This document shows, piece after piece, positions 35,101 to 46,196 of a stretch of 64,000 bases of DNA; the first letter of the stretch is position 1; every line of letters begins with the position of its first letter. Source of the stretch: Prototheca cutis (Eukaryota; Chlorophyta; Trebouxiophyceae; Chlorellales; Chlorellaceae); contig BCIH01000002.1 of the NCBI GenBank assembly GCA_002897115.2, forward strand, positions 271,591 to 335,590, given 5' to 3'. The translations under genes and the position numbers were made by a program. The notes under the pieces were generated by a model, which worked only from the letters and a program-made list of their open reading frames with translations, ran no database searches and had not been told where the DNA came from.

Positions 35101-38100
35101 TGTCAAACTCGCTCTGCGCCCCGGCCCCGGTACCAGCAGCATGGATATCGGCCATCCAGTTTGCCACGGTTGTCAGGCCCTCGGCCCAGTTGGGAAAGGG
35201 GGCTGGCGTGGCGGCCTGAAGCGATGACGATGGGGCTGTTGCTGCGTCCGCGGGCATCAATGCACTGCTCGCCGCAGCGTCGATCGCACTGGCCGCCATG
35301 AACGTTGGGGCTGCAGGTCCTGGGAATACGTCATCCTCCTCGTCATCCGTCCCTCTGACCAGTCTTTTCAGCGCTCCCCGATCGAGCAGCGCCCATATGG
35401 GCAGCCCCACCGCAGCAGCTTGCTGCCACAGAATCGAGCTCGGGCCAGCAATGTCCAGTCCCAGCGTCACCCGCGAGAACAGAATGCGCTGCGGCTGCTG
35501 GGAGCCGGTGTTTGTCTCATCCTGGGTCTTCTCCATGGCGGCAGACGAGTCACCTCCCTCGATTGGGTTGTCCCCATCAGCCGACTCCTCTCCATGAACA
35601 GCCGTGCCGACGGCCCGCTGGGGCTGCCCAGGCACGAGGCACAGCTGTCCCAGGGACAGGCACGCATTGGTTGGCGGAGACTGCAGCGTACCATCACCAG
35701 TCCCAGCTCCAAACGCATCGAGGTCGAGGTCATGCATCCAGTTGGCTGAGTGAATGCCCGAACAAGGGTCGAGTTCCTCACGAGGCCCCAGCGCATCGGC
35801 ACGCGTGGTATCGTCCAACGTAATGCCCTCAAAAGTCCCCAGCTTTGCCAGCGACCCAAGCTTGGACCGCTCCAGCTCCTCCANCAGGTCGCGGGTGACC
35901 TCGGGGTTGGCTACCGACGCCTGCATGGCCGTTGACCCCGGCAGCTCCAGCGGCACAATCTCCGCGGGGTCTGGCGAGCGGGGCAACGGCTCGGGCCGCG
36001 CCGCCTCGTCAAAGGCCGCGAGCTCCGCAAATGACCGTGGAACGCGGGGGACCTCTTGCTGGGTTTCCCCAGCAGCGGTGGCATCCGGGACGAGTTGCTG
36101 CTGTGTTCCAGGCTGCTGCTCCTGCTGCTTGCGGTCCAACTCTGGAAATAACGATGATGGCGATGATGTCATCCAGTCTCCTTGCTCCCCAGCAAGCGAC
36201 CTTTGCGCGAGGGTGATGTTGTCCACAAATTCCTGGGCGTCGGCGGCAAACCCGCCAGCTCGCGGCCCTCCCACCGGCAGCAGCCACATGTGCAGCACTG
36301 CGGGCCCAGTCAGACCCAGACCTGCGTATGCTCTGCACGCCGCGGCCCGAAGCCTGGCATGCACTGCCGCTGGCAGCCCGCGCGGCGGCGTGGCGTGCCG
36401 CAGCTCCTGCGTGGGCCGCGCGGGCTGGCAGCCGGTGTAGCCTGGGTGTACCGCCGTCTGGCTGGCCATTGCCCTCACCGTGGCCTCCACAACGTTGGGG
36501 TCGTGCGCCTACATGTCATTGCTTGTTTGGCTCGTTGTTGTTCTGTTTCACTGGGGTGGATGCTGGCCGGGGGGGGATATAGTGCTTCCACCCCGGACCC
36601 ACCCTAAGACAACAAACAAGACATACCTGCTGTATGGCGGCAAAGCGTTGCATGGCAAGCTCGCTGTTCACCAGGCCCTCGGTCAGATCAGTGTACTCGA
36701 TTTCGGTGGCCGGCAGCGCTATAGGTTGGCCTTTGGAGCCGTGAGCACCTTGAGCATTGTCCCCGGAAGGACCTAGGACACCCACTGCAAAGTGGCGTGC
36801 ACCGGGGCGCATTACTTCCACGATGACCTGCGCATCCGCGGGGCGGGCGCCACCGCCATGCTCGAGCACCATGCGCCCCGCGGCAATCACCGCCTGTGTC
36901 GTCCCCGTGACAGCCGCCGCCGCCAGCACGTCACCCCGCGGGTGCTCCAGCCGGACCGCCAGTCGCGCCACGGCCGCAGGGTCAGTGGGGGGCCGCAGCG
37001 ACTTGACCCAGGCATCCAACTCACGCAAGCCAGGTAAATCGTCGGGCGAATCCAGCCGCGCCCAGGGCCGCACGTCCCCCAGGTTTAAACGATGGACCTC
37101 AGTGCAGGCGGGGGTGTCCTCGTACAGTGAAAGCTCTTCGGAGTTGATGCACACGTTGCTCTCGCCACCACCACCGCAATCACCAAGCAGGCGGCGCAGG
37201 GCGGCGGCGAGCTGCGTCGGGTCTGCCAAGCCGCCAGACTCGCCAGCATTAGGCAGCAGGTCAATCCGGACTGCCGTGGCAGCCGCGCTTCCATCCAGGT
37301 GCTCGAGCTCGGCCTCGCTCGCCAGCTCCAGTCGCAGGTCGAGCTCTGCCGCTGTAACTGACCCCAGCGATGCCTCGTCTAGTACAATTCCATGCTGGTT
37401 CGGATTGGCGCCGTCGTCCGCGCCGATGTAGATGGCGCTGATGCCAAGGGATGGTGTCGTCTTCAACGATTGGAAATGAAGGTGGTCCTGCACTCCACCT
37501 GCCGACGGTGCCTTTCCCCAGGCACCACCATCATGCTTCAGGAGCATCTCGCGGAGGGCTTGCGCCGCAAACCGCGCAGAAGCTAAAGATCGCGCTCGCT
37601 GCGCCGGCGTCCAGCCACCCACAACCAGAAGGGCTTTTATCTGGGGATGCTCTTCTTCAGCTCGCGGCGCCGGAGCCATACTCATGGTGTATCCCGGCCG
37701 CTGTGGCGCATCTGCTGATCGCCCATCTCTCCACGCCCCTGGCTGCGCGGCAGGTGCTGCCCTGCCGGCTTGCTTGCGTATCTCGCCGTGACTGCTGCCG
37801 GCAAACTCTGGCGGCGGCTGGGCGTCGGCAGTCTGCTGGCCCATCAGCTCCGCGGCGGCCCGGCGACCCCACGTAGCTTGCTCGACGGTTGCGGTGTTGC
37901 CCGGGGCATCAAATTCATCTCCCGCTCCCGCCGCAATCTCACCGCTTGTCTGGTCCNCGTCCAGCACTGGCTCACTGGTGTCGCCATCACTCACTACCGG
38001 TTGGCCTGTGCGATAGTGCCAGGTGAGGAGCTGCTGCATCAAGTCGGCACGGAGACCTCGGGCGGGCAGGCGCCGCGCGCGGCACTCGACACGAAGCTGG

Positions 38101-38270
38101 GCCACAGTAAGTTGCCGCAGCGCGTGCTCTGGTGCCCCGACCGCATCAGCAGCAGTGCGGTTGGGATCCGTGCGCCACCTCTCCTCGATCAGCAACGCCT
38201 CCACTAGGTCGATGGTCTTGCTCCGAGAAGGCGGCCGCACCAGACCCCTGCAGTTTTGATTTATTACCAT

Positions 38271-38315
<45 letters not shown>

Positions 38316-39282
38316 CGGGGGCTCCTATGCAGCATCCGAATGAAAGGCAGAAAGAAAGCCCTCTTCAACAGGGTGAGCATCTCCTATGCACGGGACTGAC
38401 ACCCTAGGATTTGTGAAATCCCCCCCCCCCCCCCCNACNCCCAGAATAACAAGCTGCTTGCCTGGCATCGAGAATCAGGCGCAACTGGGCAGTGGTAAGT
38501 TTGTCCAGGTCCCCGTTCGCAAAGGGCAGCTGCTCGCAGGGCAAGCCCAGGCGCCGCCTCATTTCCACCAGCATCCGCACCCGGAGCACATGCTTCAGGC
38601 CCGTGCAGTCGATTTTCCGCTCCCGAGCAGCACTCTGCATGATTGGAAGAATGGGCACAGTTTTTGTGTTTGTGTTGAAGTGGCGGGGGCGTGTCAAACA
38701 AGGTGGACAAGGCCCCTACAAACGGCTTCCCAGCACTTGCCAGCCACCCAATCCTAACTGCCAACCAAGCCGCGTACGCGAAGGGAGGTGGCCCCCAGAA
38801 GGTTTTGCTCCAGTTGATACAGCAGTTCTTGGTTGTCAAAATGGGCTTGCCAGTCTTCGACGGGGTCCGTCTCCCCGCTGGTGGCCCTGCGGGTGACCAC
38901 CGAGCCGCTGCTCCTCGTCCGGCCATGCGCCGGTCCATCCACAGGTCTGATGATAAGGGGCAGGACGAATCGTAATTATTTAGATTAGGAGCCAGGACTC
39001 ACGGTGCCCAATATTCCATGCGTTTTTGTCAACAGAGCTCGGTGCCATTGCCGGATGCTTGATCTCCACTCCCAGGGGTGTCTGCCACTACCTCTTGCTG
39101 GACCCGGCAGTTGAATCGCCCACCGTTCATTAACAACTCCTCCCAATCGGGTTGAGGAAGATCCCAACGAATGTAACAACCTACCTGAAGGGCGCATACT
39201 GGGAGCGACGAGCCCAGCTCGCTCGCAGCAAGCGTACAGGCACGGGCTGTAGCAGTGGGCTCCGAATGCCCGGGACCTGCAT
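32119..39282 (-). CDS. Giant tandem D-Ala-D-Ala-ligase-like ATP-grasp protein with SAP repeats
   Basis: Six exons (39185-39282, 38766-38946, 38462-38634, 36627-38247, 33842-36508, 32119-33699) join in phase to 2,106 residues. The first 32 residues (MQVPGIRSPLLQPVPVRLLR) resemble a plastid or mitochondrial transit peptide. Two SAP-like helices follow: LTTAQLRLILDARGLVRPPS (across the exon 3/4 junction) and LTVAQLRVECRARRLPARGL. Two degenerate ligase units come next. Unit 1 has LLVVGGWTPAQRARSLASAR, then ALPATEIEYTDL and PPRGLPAAVHARLRAAACRA. Unit 2 has IWLLFGGGQGPRS, GVVRIVAPEDAIAL and GLSGAALVSAYVHI. Plants carry a double DDL (At3g08840), linked in moss to plastid peptidoglycan; this looks like its enlarged counterpart, with long acidic insertions. 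Several catalytic residues appear replaced. The exon 2 donor (GTTGGC) is weak; an alternative GTACGC lies 12 bases inward. Confidence 0.75.
38271..38315 (+). repeat. G45 homopolymer in an intron
   Basis: A run of 45 G (C on the coding strand) lies near the 3' end of intron 3 of the ATP-grasp gene. A C15 run with Ns sits in the same intron at 38421-38438. The exact lengths are doubtful because homopolymers this long are prone to sequencing and assembly error. Confidence 0.85.
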
Positions 39283-39736
39283 CCTTGATGGCTCAGTCCC
39301 TGCAATGCACCGCCATGGCAACTACACACGACACATTATACGCTTGAACATCCCATCGGCTCTGTGCTGGACTGGATCGAGCTCCACTGGGCTATGCGCT
39401 TCAGGTTGAATTGCGGACCAGCAGGGCAAGGCGCCACTCGCCCGTGGGGACACCGGGCATGCAGCATTGCTCATTTTGCAGGTCGATGCGCCTCCCATTG
39501 CTCGGTTTCGCCACCCTGGTGCTTGTGGGCAATTATCCACACATTTTTATCAAAAGTTAACAACACGTGTGTTGCAACGTGTGGTCCCAGGGATCCCTCC
39601 CCTGACTTGGTGGCCGCACTGCCGTGAGCCTGGCTTGGGTGGTGCCGTGCTGCTGGTAGTGAGCTGCGGGGAGCCTCATCCTGCTGCCTCTGGGGCAACA
39701 TTTTAAACACAGGCCCGGTTGGAGACAGACTGCACG
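39283..39736. promoter_or_regulatory. Divergent promoter, ATP-grasp gene / uL11m
   Basis: These 454 bases separate the minus-strand ATP-grasp start from the uL11m start at 39737. No gene is seen. Confidence 0.4.
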
Positions 39737-40516
39737 ATGTCAAAGGCGGTCAAGGCAGCGGCGACGCAGATTAGAGTGGTGATCAATGCGGGACAGGCCA
39801 AGCCGGCACCCCCCGTGGGTCCAGCGCTCGGCCAGGCGGGCCTGAAGATCATGGACTTTTGCAAGGACTTCAACGCAAAGACTGCAGACATCATGGTGGG
39901 AGTAGGCGTGGTTAGGCGTGCAGGGAGCCCCATGGTGTCTGATGATGTAGGCAGGCGGTGGCTTGCCTGGCAGCAAGTGAAGCGGTCACTGAATGCTGTG
40001 CCTGGACTCCTTCCCCCATGCAGCCTGATGTGCCCATTCCAGTGGTCATCTACCCAACACCAGACAAGAAGTTTACATATGTGAGTTTGTGTCCTGGGGC
40101 ATGGGTAGCCATGTATCTCAGGGAGCGAATGGTGCAGTTTGACCTTTTGGTGATTTGCTGCTGAAGAAAAGTGGGTGTTGAGGGGATGCCTGTTATCGAC
40201 CCCCACCATGTGGGCGTGAATGGTGGAGCTAGCATCCAATAATAAATCCCCCCTCAACTTGCCCCATTGTAAAAACTAGGTGACCAAGACGCCACCGGCT
40301 TCTTATTTTATCAAAAAGGCAGCGGGCTTGACGTCTGGCGCCAACAAGCCTGGGCACGAGGTTGTGGGCAAGATCAGCCTCAAGCACATTTACGAGATTG
40401 CACTGGTGAAGCAGCAAGACTTGCCGGGCATGCCCCTCAAGTCCATCTGCAAGTCGCTCATCGGAACCTGCAGATCCATGGGTGTCGCGGTCGTCGCGCG
40501 GCCCGAGGACGCCTGA
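39737..40516 (+). CDS. Organellar ribosomal protein uL11 (mitochondrial type)
   Basis: uL11 binds the GTPase-associated centre of large-subunit rRNA. Exons 39737-39895, 40024-40080 and 40280-40516 give 150 residues. The N-terminal domain reads [20 protein letters not shown] then [19 protein letters not shown], with the Pro-rich hinge of bacterial-type L11. Exon 2 is [19 protein letters not shown]. Exon 3 begins [20 protein letters not shown] and ends with the rRNA-binding helix region [15 protein letters not shown]. The bacterial type with only a very short N-terminal tail fits the mitochondrial protein better than the plastid one, which normally has a long transit peptide. The gene spacing gives no further hint. 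Confidence 0.9.
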
Positions 40517-40870
40517 TGATGACTCAGGAGAAATTGGAGGCTNGCTGTCATCGCATTTAATCCCCGGAGTGCATGGGATCTTCCCCCACCCTTTCTTCCT
40601 TGCATAACCTGTGTTGCGTCGGGTTCGGGGGCTGCATTTCACGGCGTGGTGCACCAGCGATGACATTGATTCAGCGCGGCACCAAATGAAAGGGGGATGT
40701 GTGCGTGGTTGTAAGCCACGAGATCCAGACAAGAAAAATAAAGGACGCATGTGCGGAGGGTAGTGTCCTCCTATGCCAAGCAAAGGGTTTCCTCCACCTC
40801 CTGTGCCAAACAAGGAACAGCGCAAACGCATGCGAGCAGTGTCGGTGCCAAGGAGCCGGTTCGCTCCATC
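40517..40870. other. Convergent 3' flanks
   Basis: This stretch lies between the uL11m stop (plus) and the WD40 gene stop (minus), with an ambiguous base at 40543. No gene is seen. Confidence 0.45.
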
Positions 40871-41366
40871 TCAAAAGGCACCAGCTGTGATGGAGGGGGT
40901 CTCCTTCCAGCGCCAGACGCGGACCGCACCCTTTTCGTCGCCAGAAAGCAGCAATCGGCCGGCCGCGTATCCCGTCATGGCACGCGCGTTTTTGACCCCG
41001 GCAAGCACGCCCCGCGCACTGAAGCTGGGCAGCTCCCACAGCCGGATCACGGGCTCGCCGTTGTACGAAGCCATGAGCACGGCGCGGCCCTGGGGGTCCG
41101 TGAGACCCGCCAGCGCCAGGATCCCTGGGAGAGGGCCCGGCGGCCGTGAGCCCGTGCACCCTGCCGGCTCGGGAAAGGTAAACGTTGGCGTCGACGAAAG
41201 CACCGCCCCGGCGTCCTGCGCAGGCTCCCACACCTTGATCAGGCCGTCCAGGGACCCGGAGAACAGGCAGTCTTGCCAGACAAACAGATCCGTCACTGCC
41301 GCCAGTGCCGCGCCAGAGTGCGCCCGGTCCACCGCCTGACGCAGCACGCCCGCCTGTGTGTCCCAG

Positions 41367-41411
<45 letters not shown>

Positions 41412-42771
41412 GGGTGGGGAAAAGAGGGGATGTGAATTTGGCCGGTAAATTTACTGAATAATTTCCATTCACCACCACCTCTGTCCACACAACAACCACC
41501 CCAGCATACAAACCTTGATGTTTCCCTTGAAATCGGCCGAAAACAAGTAAGGTCCCGCCGCGCAGAGGCAGGATACGGGGGCCAGGTGCCCGCCAGCTTC
41601 CCCGGTGAGCACGCCACTGCACACAAAGCCGGCCACCGGGTCGGGCTTCCACACGCGGATGGTGGAGTCTTGTGCCCCCGAGAACAGCATTCCTGAACCC
41701 GCCGCCAGCGCCAGCACTTGACCCTGAGGGTGGGGTGGGTGACAGGTTGGTTTGGGGGGTCGCAAGGGTCAGCCCAGCGCACTCATAACAAAAGAGCATC
41801 TCTCTCTCTCTCTCTCACCGTGTGACCTTCGAGCACTGTCTCCTGGTTGGTGGCCATATTCCAGGCCTTGATGATGCCCTGGTTTGCGGGCGTCTTGATG
41901 CCCACAAACAGAAACCCGGCCTCGATCAAGAGAGAATCCACCTCTCCACCAACCTCCACCGTGCTAATACACTGCAACATTTTTTTTGTTAATGTGTGTG
42001 TATATGTACGTATTTGTCATTAAAAAAGGATAGTAATTCTAACGGCAAACAGACAACAGCCCCGCACCTCGCCACTGGCACAGCTCCAGACGCGGACCGT
42101 GCCGTCGTGGCTCCCCGTGAACAGCTGTCCCGAGCCTTCGTCCATGGCAACGACGGTGACCTTGCCCGTGTGGCCCCGGAGCTCCGTCAAGAACTCAATG
42201 TCCTCGGGCAGAGGCTCGGGGGCGCGGCTGGCCCCGGATGGGCCCCGGCCACGTCCCCGGCCCCGACCGCCTGGGCCCTGCTGCTGCTGGTTGTATGGCT
42301 GGGACCCTTGGCCTGCGCATTGAAAAGAGTGGTCACGTGCATTCAGCACATCAGCGCATACAGGTGATGTCCGCCATGCCCGAAGCAAAATTCCGTTACT
42401 CGCCTCGGCCGCCAAAGTAGCCCCGTCCCCGACCGCGGCCGCCCTGCCAGCCCTGGTGATACTGGTCTCGGTAGCCCGATGGCTGTGCACCGTCTTGTTG
42501 TCGGCCATTCCTGCCGCCTGCGCTTGCGCCCAAATGTGCAGCGGGGAGGCTGCCTGAGTAGGCATGAGCTGGACAATCCTCACCCAGGGAGTGCAGAGGC
42601 CCCACACCAGTTCCATCGTCCAGAGCACGCGCCCATCGTACCTTGTTGCATATCACTTCGAGTTGAATATTGTTGTTGCTGTCCTCCAGAAAACTGGGGC
42701 CCTCTGCTGTACCTCCGGTTGCCACCCCGTCCACCCCGATTGGACGGGCCATCCCCCGTGTCCATCTGCAT
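40871..42771 (-). CDS. WD40-repeat protein of the ZFWD type, with RGG-rich N-terminus
   Basis: Exons 42642-42771, 42404-42553, 42068-42312, 41819-41971, 41514-41723 and 40871-41368 give 461 residues. The first 140 residues are Gly/Arg/Gln-rich with RGRGRGYFGGRG and GGRGRGRGRG, an RNA-binding type of disorder. The WD40 propeller follows: TELRGHTGKVTVVAMDEGSG, LFTGSHDGTVRVWSCASGE, LEGHT, LFSGAQDSTIRVWKPDP, LFSADFKGNIKVWDTQAG, LFSGSLDGLIKVWEP and LLLSGDEKGAVRVWRWKE. The blade SYNGEPVIRLWELPSFSARG is close to plant ZFWD proteins (CCCH finger plus WD40), but I see no CCCH finger here. The junction between exons 2 and 3 only fits in frame with a GC donor (CGAG|GCGAGT). The last intron (41369-41513) is mostly a CA microsatellite on the coding strand, ending right at the splice acceptor. 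Confidence 0.83.
41371..41408 (+). repeat. (GT)19 microsatellite in a WD40-gene intron
   Basis: A GT run of about 38 bases (CA on the coding strand) directly adjoins the 3' splice site of the last intron of the WD40 gene. Confidence 0.97.
41800..41817 (+). repeat. (CT)n microsatellite at a donor site
   Basis: A CT run of about 17 bases (GA on the coding strand) begins inside the 5' splice site of a WD40-gene intron: the donor reads ACG|GTGAGAGAGAGA. Confidence 0.9.
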
Positions 42772-43416
42772 CCTGACAGACGGCGGGGAGCATACACTGA
42801 CAACGAATCGTGTGCACAAAAAAGGAATACATGTAGGAATGCGGCGATGCTGCTCTCCTGTTTGTGGCATGGGGGGAGTGGAGATCGTCTCGTGGGCGCG
42901 GATCCTCCTGCATTCACCACAGTGATGCCCCGCAAGCATCATGACGAGCAGTGCCCACCAGAGATCGGGAATCACACTCCGCCAGCCCTGCAGACCTGGC
43001 GCCATTCACATTGGGAGCATTCTAAGGAGCACGGGTCATTCAGACGAGCGACAGGGAGCGGCTAGGACCCGAACAAAGACTGCGCCGGGTACTGACCCTT
43101 CGACGGCTGGGCCAGAGCCCCTCACCCCGCGGCATTACGGGCCAGGCAAAGCCGCCCAGCAATATCGACAACATGGAGCATAGACTGTAGTGTATAGCGA
43201 CGAAGCTGCACTCGCTCAGGCTCCCGCATTTGGCCGGAAACGATCGACAGGTGGGTGGTGAGGTGGGCTAGCATCAGGCGGCTGCCCAGGGGAGTGCCGC
43301 ACATTGGGACGCAAGATGGGGCTGATTTGCTGTGTGCGCTAGGCCTTGACGTGTTCACAGGTTTACGTCCGACCCAAGTACGCTCCCTGCTCCCTGCTCC
43401 GTGCACCCATCCCAGG
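42772..43416. promoter_or_regulatory. Divergent promoter, WD40 gene / ATP-ADP translocase
   Basis: This holds the 5' flanks of the WD40 gene (minus) and of the nucleotide translocase (plus). The translocase frame stays open upstream to 43255, so its start could lie earlier than 43417. No other gene is seen. Confidence 0.4.
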
Positions 43417-46196
43417 ATGAACGCTGGCATACGGCTGCCCTGGGCCCCAGCCCACGTGGCTGGCGTGGCGCCCTGCTCCCGGCCGATGCAGCTTCCCAGG
43501 GTCTCTCTCTCCATGGCACCTTCATGCCACCTGTGCACTGCTAGACCGTTGCCTGGGCTTGCAAGCAGTAGGCTCCTGGTCCGGAGACGACGTCTGTCGA
43601 TCCCGCCGGCCCCGGCGGCAGCAGGCCCGCCGGGGGACGGCCCCATTGCCGAGGCTGCAAGTCTACCAGAGCACAGTGCCCCAAAACCGATCACAGCACG
43701 AAGCTGGCTCCTGCAGCATGACTTTTGGGCAAAGTGCGTCTGGATGCTGTCCAGGTTTGGGTCAAGTAGGCTATCGCTGCTGCTGTGACATGGGGAGTGG
43801 TGGGGAGGGGCCCGTCTAGTTTGCTGTTGTTGTCTGGACTGGCTGGCCCTTTCCCTCACACTCAGTCCAGCCAACTTTCTTCCACCCCCAAGGTTCTTCC
43901 CCATGGCGAGCCTGTTCTTCCTTCTGGCCTTTGTCAACACCGTCCTGGATACACTGAAAGACACCATGGTGATCACGGCAGTCGGCGGCGGCACTCAAGT
44001 CATCCCCTTTATCACAGGTGTGTGGTGTGATGGCGTGCCTGTCTGATGAGGCTATGGGCACTGCTTTTAGGTGCGCCACCCTTTGACCGTGCTCAGACCC
44101 AAATGCAGTCGCTCCGTCCTTTCAACCCATGTCACAGTGTACGCCGTGCTGCCAGCCTCCTTTCTTTTCCTGCTGGCGTTTTCATATGGCACGCAGCGCA
44201 TGGCTCGCCGGCACCTCTTCACCATCACCATTTCCTGCTTTCTTGCCTTCCTGGCAGCGTACGTCGGAAAGGATGGTGCAGGGTTTCCAGGGCAAGGGGT
44301 CGTGCTTGTTGAGGGAAGGGGTAGCGAAGCTTCCTCGCAGACGTACATGACTGCGGAATCAGTGCTTCCTCCCCTGACCCCACACACCCCTTCCTTTTAT
44401 TAAAAAGACACCCCCTCCCACACACACGCACACACGCGCGCGCACGCCATGCCACCCAAACAATCCATTATACCCCCAGGTTTGCGCTGGTGTACCCTGC
44501 GCACGAGGCGCTGCACCTGGATGCTCTGGCCGACTGGCTGCTGGCCCGGGCGCCTTATGGCCTTGCCGGTGGCGTTGGCATGGTCCGGAACTGGCTTTTT
44601 ACACTGTTTTACTGTGCCAGCGAGCTGTGGGGTGACGTGTGCCTGAGCCTGCTCTTCTGGGGACTCGCCAATGAGACAACTAGCCTGGCCGACGCACCCA
44701 GGCTCTACCCACTCTTCGGCATCGGAGCCAACGTCGCCCAAACCCTCGCAGGTTGATGTCTGAGCGGGGGGTGGGGGGGGTATTGATTGAAAATTTGTCT
44801 TGCAAGGGCGGAGGGATGTTTCTCTTGTGTTTGTGGGATGGATTGGATTGGAACCAAACATGCCATAGAGCGTTTCAAAGGAAAACAGCAGATGCCTCAA
44901 CCCTCGCCAACTCTGACCAAATCTGCAGGCCGGACGATGCGGCTGGTGTTCAGTGGGAACCGTAGCCCTGCGGCGTTTACGGCCCGGCTGCGTGTCATGC
45001 TGGGCATCTGCTGCGCGCTGTGCCTGGGCATCGTGACGCTGCAAAACTGGATCGCACACCGGTTCAGGGCCAGCCACGCCCCGCCAGCCCCAGCGGGCGC
45101 GGTCCCCGTGGCAACTTTTGACGTCGACGGATCCTCCGACGAGTCTTCAGACGAGGAGGAAGGCGACGGCCATCACCACCGCGTGCAGGCCCAGGGCATG
45201 AGCCTGGGCCAGGCGTGGGTGTTCCTGCGACAGAGCCCGCAGATCCGATGCCTGGCGATCCTCGCCCTGTCCCAGGGCATCACGTCGAATCTCCTGGACC
45301 TGGCGTGGAAGCACCACCTGCACCGCCTGGCCGCCACACCCGCGGCGTACTCGGCCATCCTGGGCGATACCGCGATGTGGACTGGTCTTGTCACGGGCGG
45401 TCTCATGCTCCTGTCTCCCACGCTGTTTGCAAGACTGGGGTGGGAACCTGTCGCCAAGGCCACGCCACGCGTCATGCTCCTCGCGGGGACCCCCTTTTTC
45501 CTGGGGTGCATCGCCTACAACTTTTTGCTCACAGGTTGTGCTGGGTTAGGCTTGACGGGCATCCATTGCTGGGCTGGGCATTGTATTGAACCATCCATTC
45601 CCTGAAATTCAACCATCCCTTGACGACACTCCTCGACAACAAACCATCGGCAGGCACGGCGCACGGCCCACCGGCGCTGAGGACGCTGGTCATCCTGGGA
45701 GCCCTGCTCCAGGTCATGACCAAGGGAGCTAAATTTTCACTGTTCAAGCCCGCCGAAGAAATGGTCTACATAGGTCTGGACGACGAATCCCGAAGCAAAG
45801 GTGTGCCAGCTGGGGGTTGTTAAAATTTTTGCCTGTTGTAGTGTCTTTTCCTTTCGGAACCTCCCAATCACCCCCCCCCCACCCACCCCCTGACGCACAG
45901 GCAAGGCAGCTATCGATGTGGTGGGGGCGCAATCGGGCAAGTCGGCGAGCAGTCTGCTCCAGCAGACGCTGCTGCTGGCCAGCCGAGGGAACCTGGCCAA
46001 CACGCTGCCAGTCATGGCTGGCTTCTTCCTGGCCATGCTCCAGCGATGGCTCAGCGCCGTTGGTGTGCTTGCGGGCCATGTGAGGGCCGCCGCCGCGGAA
46101 AGGAACTTTAAAGCTACCCAGTTGGGCGCAGTGGATGCAGGCAGGCCGCAATTAGCAGAGGAGGGCGCCGCGCTGGTCGCCAGCGCCGCAGTCTGA
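43417..46196 (+). CDS. Plastid-type ATP/ADP translocase (NTT/Tlc family)
   Basis: This nucleotide antiporter of the plastid inner envelope (also in Rickettsia/Chlamydia) imports ATP in exchange for ADP and phosphate. Exons 43417-43754, 43893-44017, 44138-44258, 44480-44751, 44929-45534, 45654-45800 and 45901-46196 give 634 residues. The first about 110 residues are Ser/Arg/Pro-rich and suit a plastid transit peptide. Family motifs follow: FFPMASLFFLLAFVNTVLDT, LKDTMVITAVGGGTQVIPF, AAFALVYPAHEALHLDAL, SELWGDVCLSLLFWGLAN and KGAKFSLFKPAEEMVYIGLD, then GKAAIDVVGAQSGKSASSLL. About 11-12 membrane helices are expected. An acidic/His loop (SSDESSDEEEGDGHHHR, near 45130-45180) separates the two halves. 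All phases agree. Confidence 0.93.
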
